A stretch of DNA of 53,510 bases, from the NCBI GenBank assembly GCA_019694465.1, contig JAIBBV010000021.1, positions 1 through 53,510 on the forward strand. Reading direction: 5' to 3'. The notes under the pieces are model-generated. The model saw only the letters and a list, made by a program, of their open reading frames with translations, was not told where the DNA came from and searched no databases. The DNA comes from Oligoflexia bacterium. GTDB lineage: Bacteria; Bdellovibrionota_C; UBA2361; JAFLCA01. The translations under genes and the position numbers were made by a program. Shown here piece by piece: positions 44,898 to 52,884 of this stretch; the first letter of the stretch is position 1, and the number at the start of each line of letters is the position of its first letter.

Positions 44898-45126
44898 TGT
44901 TCATCTCCTCGTATGAAGCCAGAATACGTATCAGTACTCTGCTGACCACTCCGATCACAAAAATAGCTATGAAGGCGCGAAATGCTATCGAAAAGACACT
45001 CGCTCGCGCCATTACTCCGCCGCCGATGATTACTAGAAACGCAATCAAGGAAGTGCCAGCAACCAGCTTGTGAATGCCGGCGAATGACACCTTCTTGCTG
45101 AGCTTCTTTTGTCCTGCATCAGCCAT
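44884..45126 (-). CDS. Small two-helix membrane protein between flhG and fliA
   Basis: An 80-residue protein with two hydrophobic helices (about 20-38 and 43-66: LVAGTSLIAFLVIIGGGVMARA, IAFRAFIAIFVIGVVSRVLI) and a charged tail. It overlaps flhG by 8 bp and fliA by 14 bp, so it is tightly coupled to both. I do not recognise the family; the coupling makes it a real gene and points to a flagellar role. Confidence 0.7.
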   Translation of the reverse strand: MADAGQKKLSKKVSFAGIHKLVAGTSLIAFLVIIGGGVMARASVFSIAFRAFIAIFVIGVVSRVLIRILASYEEMNSGKA

Positions 45127-46033
45127 TGTCGTTCATCTCCAAAAGCTGCTGAAAGAAGAACTGCATTCCTCCCTTCACCCGCTGCGCACCGAACTCGGAA
45201 TCCAACCTCTTAGCCACTGCGGCCGTAGCCAGTCCGGCTGGGCTGCTTGGATAAACCTCCATCAATGCACGCTGCCGGCGAATCGCCTCAAGCACCGCAA
45301 CATCGGACGGAATGAATCCGAGATATTTCAGATCTACCTGGAGAAACCTACCTACAGCCTGAGATAAGCGCCTGTACGCACTTAGGGCCTCTTGTTCAGC
45401 GCTGCGCTCATCCGACCGCACGTTGTTCACCAGTATAGAAATCGACCGTTCACCGTAAGTACTTGAAAGGACTTTGATCAATGCATAAGCATCGGTCAGT
45501 GATGTCGGCTCAGGATTTACGATGCAGATAATCTCCTGAGAGGCACAATTGAAATGCATTACGTCAGCACCTATTCCAGCGCCGGTGTCTATCAATAAGT
45601 AGTCGAAATCATAGGCAATATTCTCAATTTCATGCATCAAACGCTGCCGCTGGGCGGTGGTAAGGCGAGAAAGTTGCTCAATTCCACTGGCTGCGGGAAT
45701 TACGGATACCCCATTAGGCCCGTCCAGCATTACCTCCTCAAGACTGGCCCTTCCCTGTAGGACATCGAAAATGGTGATCTCCGGGCGCAGCCCCAGCAGA
45801 ACATCTACATTAGCCAAACCTAGGTCAGCATCCAGAATTAAGACCTTTCGCCCAGCCCTAGCCAAAGCCGTCCCGATATTAACAACGGTTTGGGTCTTAC
45901 CCGCCCCACCTTTGCCACTAGTAAAGCTCATCACTCGCGTCACTCCTGGCGAAGTACGCACACGCGGCACCATCCTCCCAGAACGATCTGGACTGGAGGT
46001 AGCTACGTTCATATTGTCATCAACTGTCGTCAT
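45119..46033 (-). CDS. flhG: Flagellar number regulator FlhG (MinD-like ATPase)
   Basis: A 304-residue ParA/MinD-type ATPase called from ATG 46033, which has GGAG 5 nt upstream. The deviant Walker A KGGAGKT is at 41-47 and the second motif is LLIDTGAGIGADV. FlhG acts with FlhF to set flagellar number and site, often by stimulating FlhF's GTPase. The usual N-terminal DQAxxLR helix that does this is not obvious here. The C-terminus (VKGGMQFFFQQLLEM) could bind membrane. Confidence 0.93.
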   Translation of the reverse strand: MTTVDDNMNVATSSPDRSGRMVPRVRTSPGVTRVMSFTSGKGGAGKTQTVVNIGTALARAGRKVLILDADLGLANVDVLLGLRPEITIFDVLQGRASLEEVMLDGPNGVSVIPAASGIEQLSRLTTAQRQRLMHEIENIAYDFDYLLIDTGAGIGADVMHFNCASQEIICIVNPEPTSLTDAYALIKVLSSTYGERSISILVNNVRSDERSAEQEALSAYRRLSQAVGRFLQVDLKYLGFIPSDVAVLEAIRRQRALMEVYPSSPAGLATAAVAKRLDSEFGAQRVKGGMQFFFQQLLEMNDNG

Positions 46034-46057
46034 GTTGGCTCCAAATATCAAAATCAC

Positions 46058-46795
46058 CTAATGCAAAACTTGTGTTAGCATGCGTCCCAAACGACGTGCC
46101 GATGCTGGCTCTAGATCCTGAGGCACACGCGGGCCACACGAGAAAAATGCCAATGGCTTGTCTACACTTAGGAGCGCATCGATCAGTGGCCCTGCAAAAC
46201 CGCAACAGTCAAGCTTTGATACTGCCAGACGCGAGTACCCAGTGCTCTCATAGCGTTTCATCGTTTCAACTAACTCGTCACTACGCCACGGCGCTGGCAA
46301 AACCATTATACTTTCAGTCTCCTCACGCCGAACATCTGGCACAGCTGTCCGACCATCAGAATCAATCAGCACAACATCTGCCTCATCACAGGCCGTTAGC
46401 ATTCGTCGATAGGCAGGCGTACCACGCATGTAATCGGCCCGCTCCACTGCATGAAACGCGATCCCGGTTAAAGATCCGAATGTTCCAAGATGAAAACCCT
46501 GTGCTAGATTACGAGATTCCACTCCGACCATTGCAACACGTAGGTTGAAAGCCTCCTTAAGCCGCGACGCTAATTTAGCGATCAGTGTGGTCTTGCCTGC
46601 TCCATTTGGCCCAACGAACTCTAGAATCCGGCGCTTCGCTGAAATCCGTGCATCAAAGCGCAGCAAATCGCTTAGCCGACCTGCGACTACTCGTTCTGCT
46701 GGCTTAGAAGCCTCTTCCTCAAAGGAAACACCACACATCATCCGCGCTATCACCTTGGGATGAAGGCGCTGACCAACTAATAAATCCTGCAGCAT
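46058..46795 (-). CDS. flhF: Short, divergent FlhF-like SRP GTPase
   Basis: A 245-residue SRP-type GTPase in the flhF position. The start is firm: AGGAG lies 6 nt before the ATG. Normal FlhF has 360-450 residues with an N-terminal basic domain, which is missing. P-loop VGPNGAGKTTLIAKLA (about 61-76) is present. Other GTPase motifs are changed: DTYRxAA reads VESRNLA, DTAGR reads DSDGR, TKLD reads SKLD, and GQRVP reads GPRVP. It may bind nucleotide but hydrolyse poorly or depend on FlhG. FlhF normally marks the pole for flagellar assembly. Confidence 0.85.
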   Translation of the reverse strand: MLQDLLVGQRLHPKVIARMMCGVSFEEEASKPAERVVAGRLSDLLRFDARISAKRRILEFVGPNGAGKTTLIAKLASRLKEAFNLRVAMVGVESRNLAQGFHLGTFGSLTGIAFHAVERADYMRGTPAYRRMLTACDEADVVLIDSDGRTAVPDVRREETESIMVLPAPWRSDELVETMKRYESTGYSRLAVSKLDCCGFAGPLIDALLSVDKPLAFFSCGPRVPQDLEPASARRLGRMLTQVLH

Positions 46796-46814
46796 GAACT
46801 GCTCCTATCAAAAC

Positions 46815-48902
46815 CTACTCAATCGCCAGCACACCCAGCGATTGCACCCGCGTGTTTGGTGCAATCTCTTGATGACTGATGACACAATATCCTGGCACAA
46901 ATCTCTCAACGAACCTGGCTAACGCAGCTCTTAGATGACTAGGAGCTAATAGCAGCGGAGTATGCCCAGCTTCCGAGAACTTCTCTGCCAATTTGGCAAG
47001 CCGGTTTATCAGCAATTGGGCCTGGCTTGGCTCTAGCGCTAAGTATGAGCCTTCGTCTGTTTGTTGGATCGCCTCACTCAACGCTCGCTCCAGTCCAACA
47101 TTCAGGCTAGTCAGCGGCAGTGTGCCTTCGCTAGTCAAAAAGCGCGCTGTAATTGAACGTGACAATCTCCTACGCACATATTCCGCTAACTTTTCAGGAT
47201 GCTTGATTGTTGGTGCCCAATCGGCCATTGCCTCAAGAATTGTGCGTAGATCGCGAATGCTGATTTGCTCACGCAAAAGTTGCTGTAAAACTTGCTGCAC
47301 TTGTCCGAGCGTCAATAAAGATGGCACCAACTCGTCGACAACCTTTGGATGGTCCTTATGTAGGTTATCAAGCAAGTGCTGTACCTCTTGACGGCCCAAC
47401 ATCTCGTTCATGTTGGCACGGACCAATTCAGTCAAGTGGGTGACAATTACTGTTGGTAGGTCAACTACAGTGTAGCCAGAGAACTGCGCACGCTCCTTTT
47501 CTCCATCCGGGATCCAGATTGCATCGAGACCAAATGCAGGCTCCTTGGTTGGAATGCCGTTGATCGTCGCGCTTACGCTGCCAGGATCCATGGCCAGTAG
47601 ATGATGTGATTTTAGTTCTCCGCCACCTAACACAGCTCCACGTAGCAGTAGTCTATATTGAGCTGACTTAAGGCGCACATTGTCGCGAATATGTATGGGC
47701 GGTACGATAAATCCATAATCGACAGCGAATTGGCGCCGCAGCGAGCGAATTCGCTCAACCAAATCTCCACCTTCCACAAGCGCAACAAGCTCATACCCAA
47801 TTTCCAACTCGAGCGTGTCAATCCCAAGCAAGCTGGTGACTTCTTCCTTACTGCCAGGCTTGGGCTTGTTCTCGGCCTCTTTCTGCTTTTTCTCCTCCTC
47901 GGCAAGCTGCTCCTTGCTGGGCGGCGTATTGCGACTACGGATCATTGCCAAACTACCTGTGAATGCACCCAATGCAACAAAGGGTAAAAATGGCAATCCG
48001 GGCACAAGCGAGAAGCCCATACATACAGCAGAGGCAATGAACAACGGCCTCGACGATGTGCCAAGTTGGCCGACAACTTCCGTACCCAAATCCTCACCAG
48101 AGGCAGCGCGTGCAACAATCAAACCCGAGGCAGTGGAGATAATAATCGACGGGATTTGGCTAACAAGGCCGTCACCAATAGTTAAGATCATGTATGTAGC
48201 GGCAGAGCTCTTCCAGTCCATGTTGTGCTGGACCATACCGATAAAGAAACCACCGACGATATTGATCATGGTGATGAACATGCCGGCAACCGCATCTCCG
48301 GCTACGAATTTAGCAGCACCGTCCATAGCGCCGTAGAATTCAGCCTCACGTGATAGATCTTTACGACGCTCCTTAGCTTCTTCCTCGTTGATGAGCCCTG
48401 TATTGAGATCCGAGTCAATCGCCATTTGCTTACCGGGCATGGCATCCAACGTGAATCGGGCCGCAACTTCGGCGATACGACTTGAACCTTTAGTGATAAC
48501 TTTTAAGTTAACAATTGAAATTGCCAGGAACATAACTGCGCCGACTACGTAGTTACCGCCCACTACGAATTGACCGAAGGCTTGAATGATAGCTCCGGCT
48601 GCATTTAGCCCGTCTCCACCGTTGAGCAAAATTAGGCGCGTTGATGCAACGTTCAATCCGAGCCGGAACAGGGTAGTTACGAGCAAGACCGCCGGGAATG
48701 ACGAGAAGTCAAGCGGGCGATCCATGTACAGAGAAACGAACATAATCACCAGTGAAATGGTGATATTAAGCGCTAAGCAAACATCCAATACTGGAGTTGG
48801 CAGTGGGAATAGCAAGATTGATAGAATGCAGATCAACGCTAGCGGAATAACCATGTGTACCCACGGAGGCAGCGTCGATTTTTTCTTCTTCTCAGATTTC
48901 AT
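46815..48902 (-). CDS. flhA: Flagellar export gate protein FlhA
   Basis: A 695-residue FlhA of normal length, with about eight membrane helices (to ~330) and the conserved cytoplasmic loop TLDAMPGKQMAIDSDLNTGLINEEEAKERR. The C-terminal cytoplasmic domain (~350-695) holds chaperone-binding and ring-forming parts. It forms the nonameric platform of the export gate and uses proton motive force. It overlaps flhB by 4 bp. Confidence 0.97.
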   Translation of the reverse strand: MKSEKKKKSTLPPWVHMVIPLALICILSILLFPLPTPVLDVCLALNITISLVIMFVSLYMDRPLDFSSFPAVLLVTTLFRLGLNVASTRLILLNGGDGLNAAGAIIQAFGQFVVGGNYVVGAVMFLAISIVNLKVITKGSSRIAEVAARFTLDAMPGKQMAIDSDLNTGLINEEEAKERRKDLSREAEFYGAMDGAAKFVAGDAVAGMFITMINIVGGFFIGMVQHNMDWKSSAATYMILTIGDGLVSQIPSIIISTASGLIVARAASGEDLGTEVVGQLGTSSRPLFIASAVCMGFSLVPGLPFLPFVALGAFTGSLAMIRSRNTPPSKEQLAEEEKKQKEAENKPKPGSKEEVTSLLGIDTLELEIGYELVALVEGGDLVERIRSLRRQFAVDYGFIVPPIHIRDNVRLKSAQYRLLLRGAVLGGGELKSHHLLAMDPGSVSATINGIPTKEPAFGLDAIWIPDGEKERAQFSGYTVVDLPTVIVTHLTELVRANMNEMLGRQEVQHLLDNLHKDHPKVVDELVPSLLTLGQVQQVLQQLLREQISIRDLRTILEAMADWAPTIKHPEKLAEYVRRRLSRSITARFLTSEGTLPLTSLNVGLERALSEAIQQTDEGSYLALEPSQAQLLINRLAKLAEKFSEAGHTPLLLAPSHLRAALARFVERFVPGYCVISHQEIAPNTRVQSLGVLAIE

Positions 48903-49993
48903 CTAGCCACCTGCTGTTGCGCACTATTCCGCCCACGCAATCTGTAGACATAAGCCAATACTTCAGCAACCGCACGGAAGAGTTCACGTGGAATTTGAGA
49001 ACCAACCTCAGTTGACGAGAATAGCGCTCGCGCTAGCGGCTTGCGCTCAAGAACTGGCACCCCATGTTCCTTAGCAATTTGCCTAATCCGAAGCGCCATG
49101 TGCCCCTTCCCCTTTGCCACTACAGTTGGCGCAGTCATGGTATTGCGATCATATTTTAAGGCGACTGAGTAGTGGGTCGGATTGGTTACAACCACATCAG
49201 CTTTGGGAACAGCACTCTTCAAGCGCTGAAGAATACGTTGAATACCTTTAGCTTGAATCTTGCGGCGTGTCGCCTCGTCACCTTCGATCGACTTACGCTC
49301 ATCTTTTACTTCAGCTTTGGTCATGCGGTTCTGTTTCAACCATTGATGTTTGCCCCAGAAATAATCAAATGCGGCAATCACCATTAGCACATAGGCAATC
49401 CTCCAAAAGATGGTCGACATTGCATCCGAGGTAAAAGCTAGAGTATCGCTAATGCTAAAGTGCACCAGCTCTATCATAGTTGGTGCAAAGCGCTTGAGGG
49501 CGAAGTAGCCAATGGGGAGGATAATCGCAAGTTTTACAATCGCCTTGAGGGTAGTAATTACCCCCTGAATCGAAAAGATACGCTTAATACCCTGCAGTGG
49601 GTTAAGGTGGAAAGCTTTAAAGTCTATCTTGCGTTCCTTGATGTTGAACTTTGTCTGATAGAGCACAGCGAAGCTAGCCACTACCGCGATTGATCCAGCT
49701 AGGATCAACATATCCGGTACCATCAGAGTCACTAGCGAAACAAAGCCTGCTCGCAGACTTTCTGGCGTAAAGTTCTCGCGCGAGCCAATCAGGGTATAGG
49801 ACTTAATTAAAATTATTTTTAAATTCTCAAACATCCCCGCGCATATGTACTTAAGTACAAGAAAGCCGGTAATCATCGACAACACCTGAGCAACTTCACT
49901 CGAAAAGTGAATACTCCCTTCCTTGCGCAGCTGCCCCATGCGCCGGTCGGTAGGCTCCTCTGTGCGTTCTTCTGGTGTTGAAAATTCAGCCAT
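48899..49993 (-). CDS. flhB: Flagellar export switch protein FlhB
   Basis: A 364-residue FlhB with four membrane helices (to ~215) and the autocleavage site N271-P272-T-H, followed by YSVALKYDRNTMTAPTVVAKGKGHMALRIRQIAKEHGVPVLERKPLARALF. Cleavage and FliK interaction switch export from rod/hook to filament proteins. Its C-terminal domain has a free paralogue at 2314-2661. A sigma-54 promoter lies about 45 bp upstream of the ATG. Confidence 0.97.
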   Translation of the reverse strand: MAEFSTPEERTEEPTDRRMGQLRKEGSIHFSSEVAQVLSMITGFLVLKYICAGMFENLKIILIKSYTLIGSRENFTPESLRAGFVSLVTLMVPDMLILAGSIAVVASFAVLYQTKFNIKERKIDFKAFHLNPLQGIKRIFSIQGVITTLKAIVKLAIILPIGYFALKRFAPTMIELVHFSISDTLAFTSDAMSTIFWRIAYVLMVIAAFDYFWGKHQWLKQNRMTKAEVKDERKSIEGDEATRRKIQAKGIQRILQRLKSAVPKADVVVTNPTHYSVALKYDRNTMTAPTVVAKGKGHMALRIRQIAKEHGVPVLERKPLARALFSSTEVGSQIPRELFRAVAEVLAYVYRLRGRNSAQQQVAR

Positions 49994-50037
49994 GCCTTCG
50001 CAGAGACACGAATAGATCTCTCTCCGCGTTCAATATG

Positions 50038-50053
50038 AGCAAGAGCCGTGCCC
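50038..50053 (-). promoter_or_regulatory. Sigma-54 promoter for the flhB operon
   Basis: On the minus strand the sequence is GGGCACG-GCTC-TTGCT, with GG and GC at the right distance. It is identical to the flgK promoter (9660-9675) except for the first base, including the N4 spacer. The start would be near 50027, leaving a 34-nt leader to flhB. The fliR-flhB gap (49994-50157) holds no other feature. Confidence 0.8.
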
Positions 50054-50157
50054 GAAAATTCAAAGCTAACTCATTGATTCCACGAGAGTAGTCTCCCCGA
50101 AAGAGACAAACATCCGGATCGAATGTCAAAAGCGTGACAGCGCTAGCGAAACACTCG

Positions 50158-50967
50158 TTATGGAATATGTCGCATATCCTGCAGGAACACAGCTGCGGAG
50201 GATTCAAGACTAGTAAATTCGTGTGAAACAATATCTATAAAGTCTGGCATCGCAAGAACCGCCAGCACCAAACCAATCCCAATAGTTAATGGAAAGCTCA
50301 CAATAAAAATATTGACGGTAGGAACAGCTTTGGTCACAAGTCCAAGCACAAACTGAGTCAGCAACAGTGCCACAATCACCGGGACCGACAAAATGAATCC
50401 AATTTCGAAGACGTGGGCGCTTCGATTTAGGAGGTGCTGTAGGGACCCCTCGCCCAACCAAAACGTGCCTGGTATTACCTCTCCCCCCAAGCCGGAAGCA
50501 GCGTAAAGCATCACATGATGTCCACCCAGCAGAAGGAACAAAACGATACTAATATCACCAATAATGCGCGATAAATCCGAACTGGGCATGCCCAGTGTGG
50601 GATCGACTAGGTTTCCAACACCGATTCCCATACTGGTGCTAGCCAGCTGCATCGCCATTTGCACTCCAGCGATCAGCAGCATTGGGATTAGTCCCAGTAA
50701 TGCTCCTAAGATATACTCGGAGACCAGACTAGCAAACATCATCCCTATGTCCTGGGGCACAGCTGCCAAAGCTCTCATGGACAACGACGTTGCGGCTAAA
50801 ATAATGATAGCTGGGGAACGTACCATCATTCCGCGCTCACCCATGCCGATACCTGGCACGAGCGTAAAAAATGCGAAGTATCGCGCGCATAGCAGCGTAA
50901 AGGTCCAGATCACATCCAGATGATCAATTACGCTACCGGAGAATGTAAGGAGCGCTACCGGGTCCAT
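50158..50967 (-). CDS. fliR: Flagellar export gate protein FliR
   Basis: A 269-residue, six-helix FliR. Typical segments are LLCARYFAFFTLVPGIGMGERGMMVRSPAIIIL, GVQMAMQLASTSMGIGVGNLVDPTLG and LGLVTKAVPTVNIFIVSFPLTIGIGL. It is one copy of the FliP5-FliQ4-FliR1 export channel. It follows fliQ by 17 bp. Confidence 0.95.
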   Translation of the reverse strand: MDPVALLTFSGSVIDHLDVIWTFTLLCARYFAFFTLVPGIGMGERGMMVRSPAIIILAATSLSMRALAAVPQDIGMMFASLVSEYILGALLGLIPMLLIAGVQMAMQLASTSMGIGVGNLVDPTLGMPSSDLSRIIGDISIVLFLLLGGHHVMLYAASGLGGEVIPGTFWLGEGSLQHLLNRSAHVFEIGFILSVPVIVALLLTQFVLGLVTKAVPTVNIFIVSFPLTIGIGLVLAVLAMPDFIDIVSHEFTSLESSAAVFLQDMRHIP

Positions 50968-50984
50968 AGCATTTCATTTCTGCT

Positions 50985-51254
50985 CTACGGGGAAAGGGAT
51001 GGTATTTGTTGGTAGACCCAAGTGGTGAAACCAGATATCTGCGTGATCATAAAGTGACCAAACAGCACCAAGCCTACTACTGCCGCTCCAATCTTGGGGA
51101 TAAAGGCCAAGGCTGCGTCATTAATTTGAGTGGCGGCTTGAAAAATACTTACTAACAAACCGGCTGCAAGTCCGAAAAGCAACACTGGTGCAGACACCAT
51201 AATAGCGGTCTGGATGCTTACCTGACCCAAGCGAATATAGTCATCTACTCCCAT
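50985..51254 (-). CDS. fliQ: Flagellar export gate protein FliQ
   Basis: An 89-residue two-helix FliQ with the family pattern APVLLFGLAAGLLVSIFQAATQINDAALAFIPKI and GHFMITQISGFT. Length is standard. It lies between fliP (12 bp upstream) and fliR in the conserved P-Q-R order. Confidence 0.95.
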   Translation of the reverse strand: MGVDDYIRLGQVSIQTAIMVSAPVLLFGLAAGLLVSIFQAATQINDAALAFIPKIGAAVVGLVLFGHFMITQISGFTTWVYQQIPSLSP

Positions 51255-51266
51255 GCTGCCCTCTTG

Positions 51267-52037
51267 TTACACATGATAGGTAGCTACCAACGAACCGATA
51301 ATTAGATGCCATCCGTCGACTAACACAAACAGCATCAACTTCAACGGCAGTGAAATTACAACTGGTGGTAGAGTGATCATACTCATGGATGTCAGGACCG
51401 AAGAAACCACCATGTCCAACACCAGGAATGGCAATGCAATCAAGAATCCGATTTGGAAAGCCAAATTTAGCTCACTCAGCACAAAGGCCGGCACGGCCAC
51501 TTGCAGCGGGACATCTGCGACATCTGCGGGCGCCTCACTTTTTGTTATGTCCAAGAATAGAGCCAGATCCTTTTCACGGGCATGCCTAACAAGAAATGTC
51601 TTAAGAGGCGAGAACATCTTTGTCATAGCCTCCTTTTCTTCCATTTGCCCATCCAGGAATGGCTTTATTCCTTGATCGTACATTTGCCCGAAGATTGGAT
51701 TCATAATTGCCATGGTCAGAAACAGGGCCAGACCAGTAATAACCATATTAGGTGGCATACTTTGCGTGCCAAGCGCCGTACGAGTCATGCCCAGCACCAC
51801 AGCTATGCGCGTAAAGCATGTCATCGTAAGAATCATAGCCGGTACAAATGACAGTATTGTTAGAAGGATAAGTAGCTTTAGCGTAGCCGATACTGATCCG
51901 TCTGAGGACAACGATGAGCCGCCTATATTTATCGCTAGGGATGGTAGCGCTGAAACGTCAGCTTCAGCCCAAGCCGAGCTAGCACAAGCAAGCGCCCCAA
52001 TAGTTAAGCAACAGATCGTTGCGGCTCTTCTGCGCAT
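51267..52037 (-). CDS. fliP: Flagellar export gate protein FliP
   Basis: A 256-residue FliP with a cleavable signal peptide (ending SSAWA) and RTALGTQSMPPNMVITGLALFLTMAIMNP plus the C-terminal QIGFLIALPFLVLDMVVSSVLTSMSMITLPPVVISLPLKLMLFVLVDGW. It forms the pentameric core of the export channel. Its start overlaps fliO by 34 bp, so translation is coupled. Confidence 0.97.
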   Translation of the reverse strand: MRRRAATICCLTIGALACASSAWAEADVSALPSLAINIGGSSLSSDGSVSATLKLLILLTILSFVPAMILTMTCFTRIAVVLGMTRTALGTQSMPPNMVITGLALFLTMAIMNPIFGQMYDQGIKPFLDGQMEEKEAMTKMFSPLKTFLVRHAREKDLALFLDITKSEAPADVADVPLQVAVPAFVLSELNLAFQIGFLIALPFLVLDMVVSSVLTSMSMITLPPVVISLPLKLMLFVLVDGWHLIIGSLVATYHV

Positions 52038-52510
52038 ACGTACTCCATAGGCAATTCGATCATTTCTTCGCTGCTGGGCGCATCAACGTCATGTACGACT
52101 GTACTAACGCGGTCCGCTCCAACCGCCAACACCACGCGCTTACCAGCTATTTCAGCCATTACCAGTGACGTTTTAGTATTAATCGGTAGGCGCTCAATTA
52201 TGCGCAATTGTCGGCCCACTGCCGCGGCCGAGCTGGGGTGTTTACGTCGGTATAAATGCAACGCTATCAGCAAAGCACCTATGCATAGCCCCAATCCCTT
52301 AACCATCTTGAATGCAGCGGTGCCAATCGAATCTTGTTCCGGGGCCAAGCCAGGTTTCCACGCTGCCGGGCGCAGGCCTTCACCCTGTTCCTGCACCATT
52401 TGGCGAGTACGGGCCAGCTTTTGTTCAGCATTTGAGAGCGTGCTTGTCTCTTCCGCCCGTGCTGGCAGTGCCAAGAGTAGACAAGTCAGACAGCATACAA
52501 AATACTTCAT
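52004..52510 (-). CDS. fliO: Flagellar biosynthesis protein FliO
   Basis: A 168-residue protein with a signal peptide (ending LPARA), one central membrane helix (about 68-86) and a FliO-type cytoplasmic domain (LRIIERLPINTKTSLVMAEIAGKRVVLAVGADRVSTV). FliO helps FliP assemble. Sequence conservation in the family is low, but position between fliN and fliP is decisive. It overlaps fliN by 4 bp. Confidence 0.88.
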   Translation of the reverse strand: MKYFVCCLTCLLLALPARAEETSTLSNAEQKLARTRQMVQEQGEGLRPAAWKPGLAPEQDSIGTAAFKMVKGLGLCIGALLIALHLYRRKHPSSAAAVGRQLRIIERLPINTKTSLVMAEIAGKRVVLAVGADRVSTVVHDVDAPSSEEMIELPMEYVCAEEPQRSVA

Positions 52511-52884
52511 GCTAAGCTCTCAATGCGTGCCTGTGGAGAAATAATTTCTGTTAAGCGAACACCAAATTTCTCGTTAACAATTACGGCCTCACCTCGCGCT
52601 ACATGTTTGCCATTGATAAATACATCAAGCGGCTCACCGGCAAGCTTGTGGAGCTCAACCACCGAGCCTTGCCCTAGTTGCAGCAGGTCTTGCACAGTCA
52701 TCTTTGAACGACCGACTTCAACGCTAATCTGCAGCGATACATCAAGAATATACTCGAGGTTATTACCACCACTCGAGGCGGAGCGCGTTACTTCAGCGAC
52801 CTGCCCAGCCGCCTGCGCTACCTGCTCTAGACCTTGCGTAAGCTCTGCTCCCGCTTCGCCCGTAGGAGTTTCTTCATTGGCCAT
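52507..52884 (-). CDS. fliN: Flagellar motor switch protein FliN
   Basis: A 125-residue FliN. The C-terminal SpoA domain (about 45-122) holds ILDVSLQISVEVGRSKMTVQDLLQLGQGSVVELHKLAGEPLDVFINGKHVARGEAVIVNEKFGVRLTEI. The N-terminal 40 residues are a low-complexity Glu/Ala/Gly lead. It forms the base of the C-ring and binds the exported-substrate delivery complex. It overlaps fliM by 11 bp. Confidence 0.95.
   Translation of the reverse strand: MANEETPTGEAGAELTQGLEQVAQAAGQVAEVTRSASSGGNNLEYILDVSLQISVEVGRSKMTVQDLLQLGQGSVVELHKLAGEPLDVFINGKHVARGEAVIVNEKFGVRLTEIISPQARIESLA

Noticed and set aside
49986..50231. 81-residue minus-strand frame between fliR and flhB
   Set aside because: It overlaps the end of fliR and runs across the sigma-54 promoter and leader of flhB, and has no family features.
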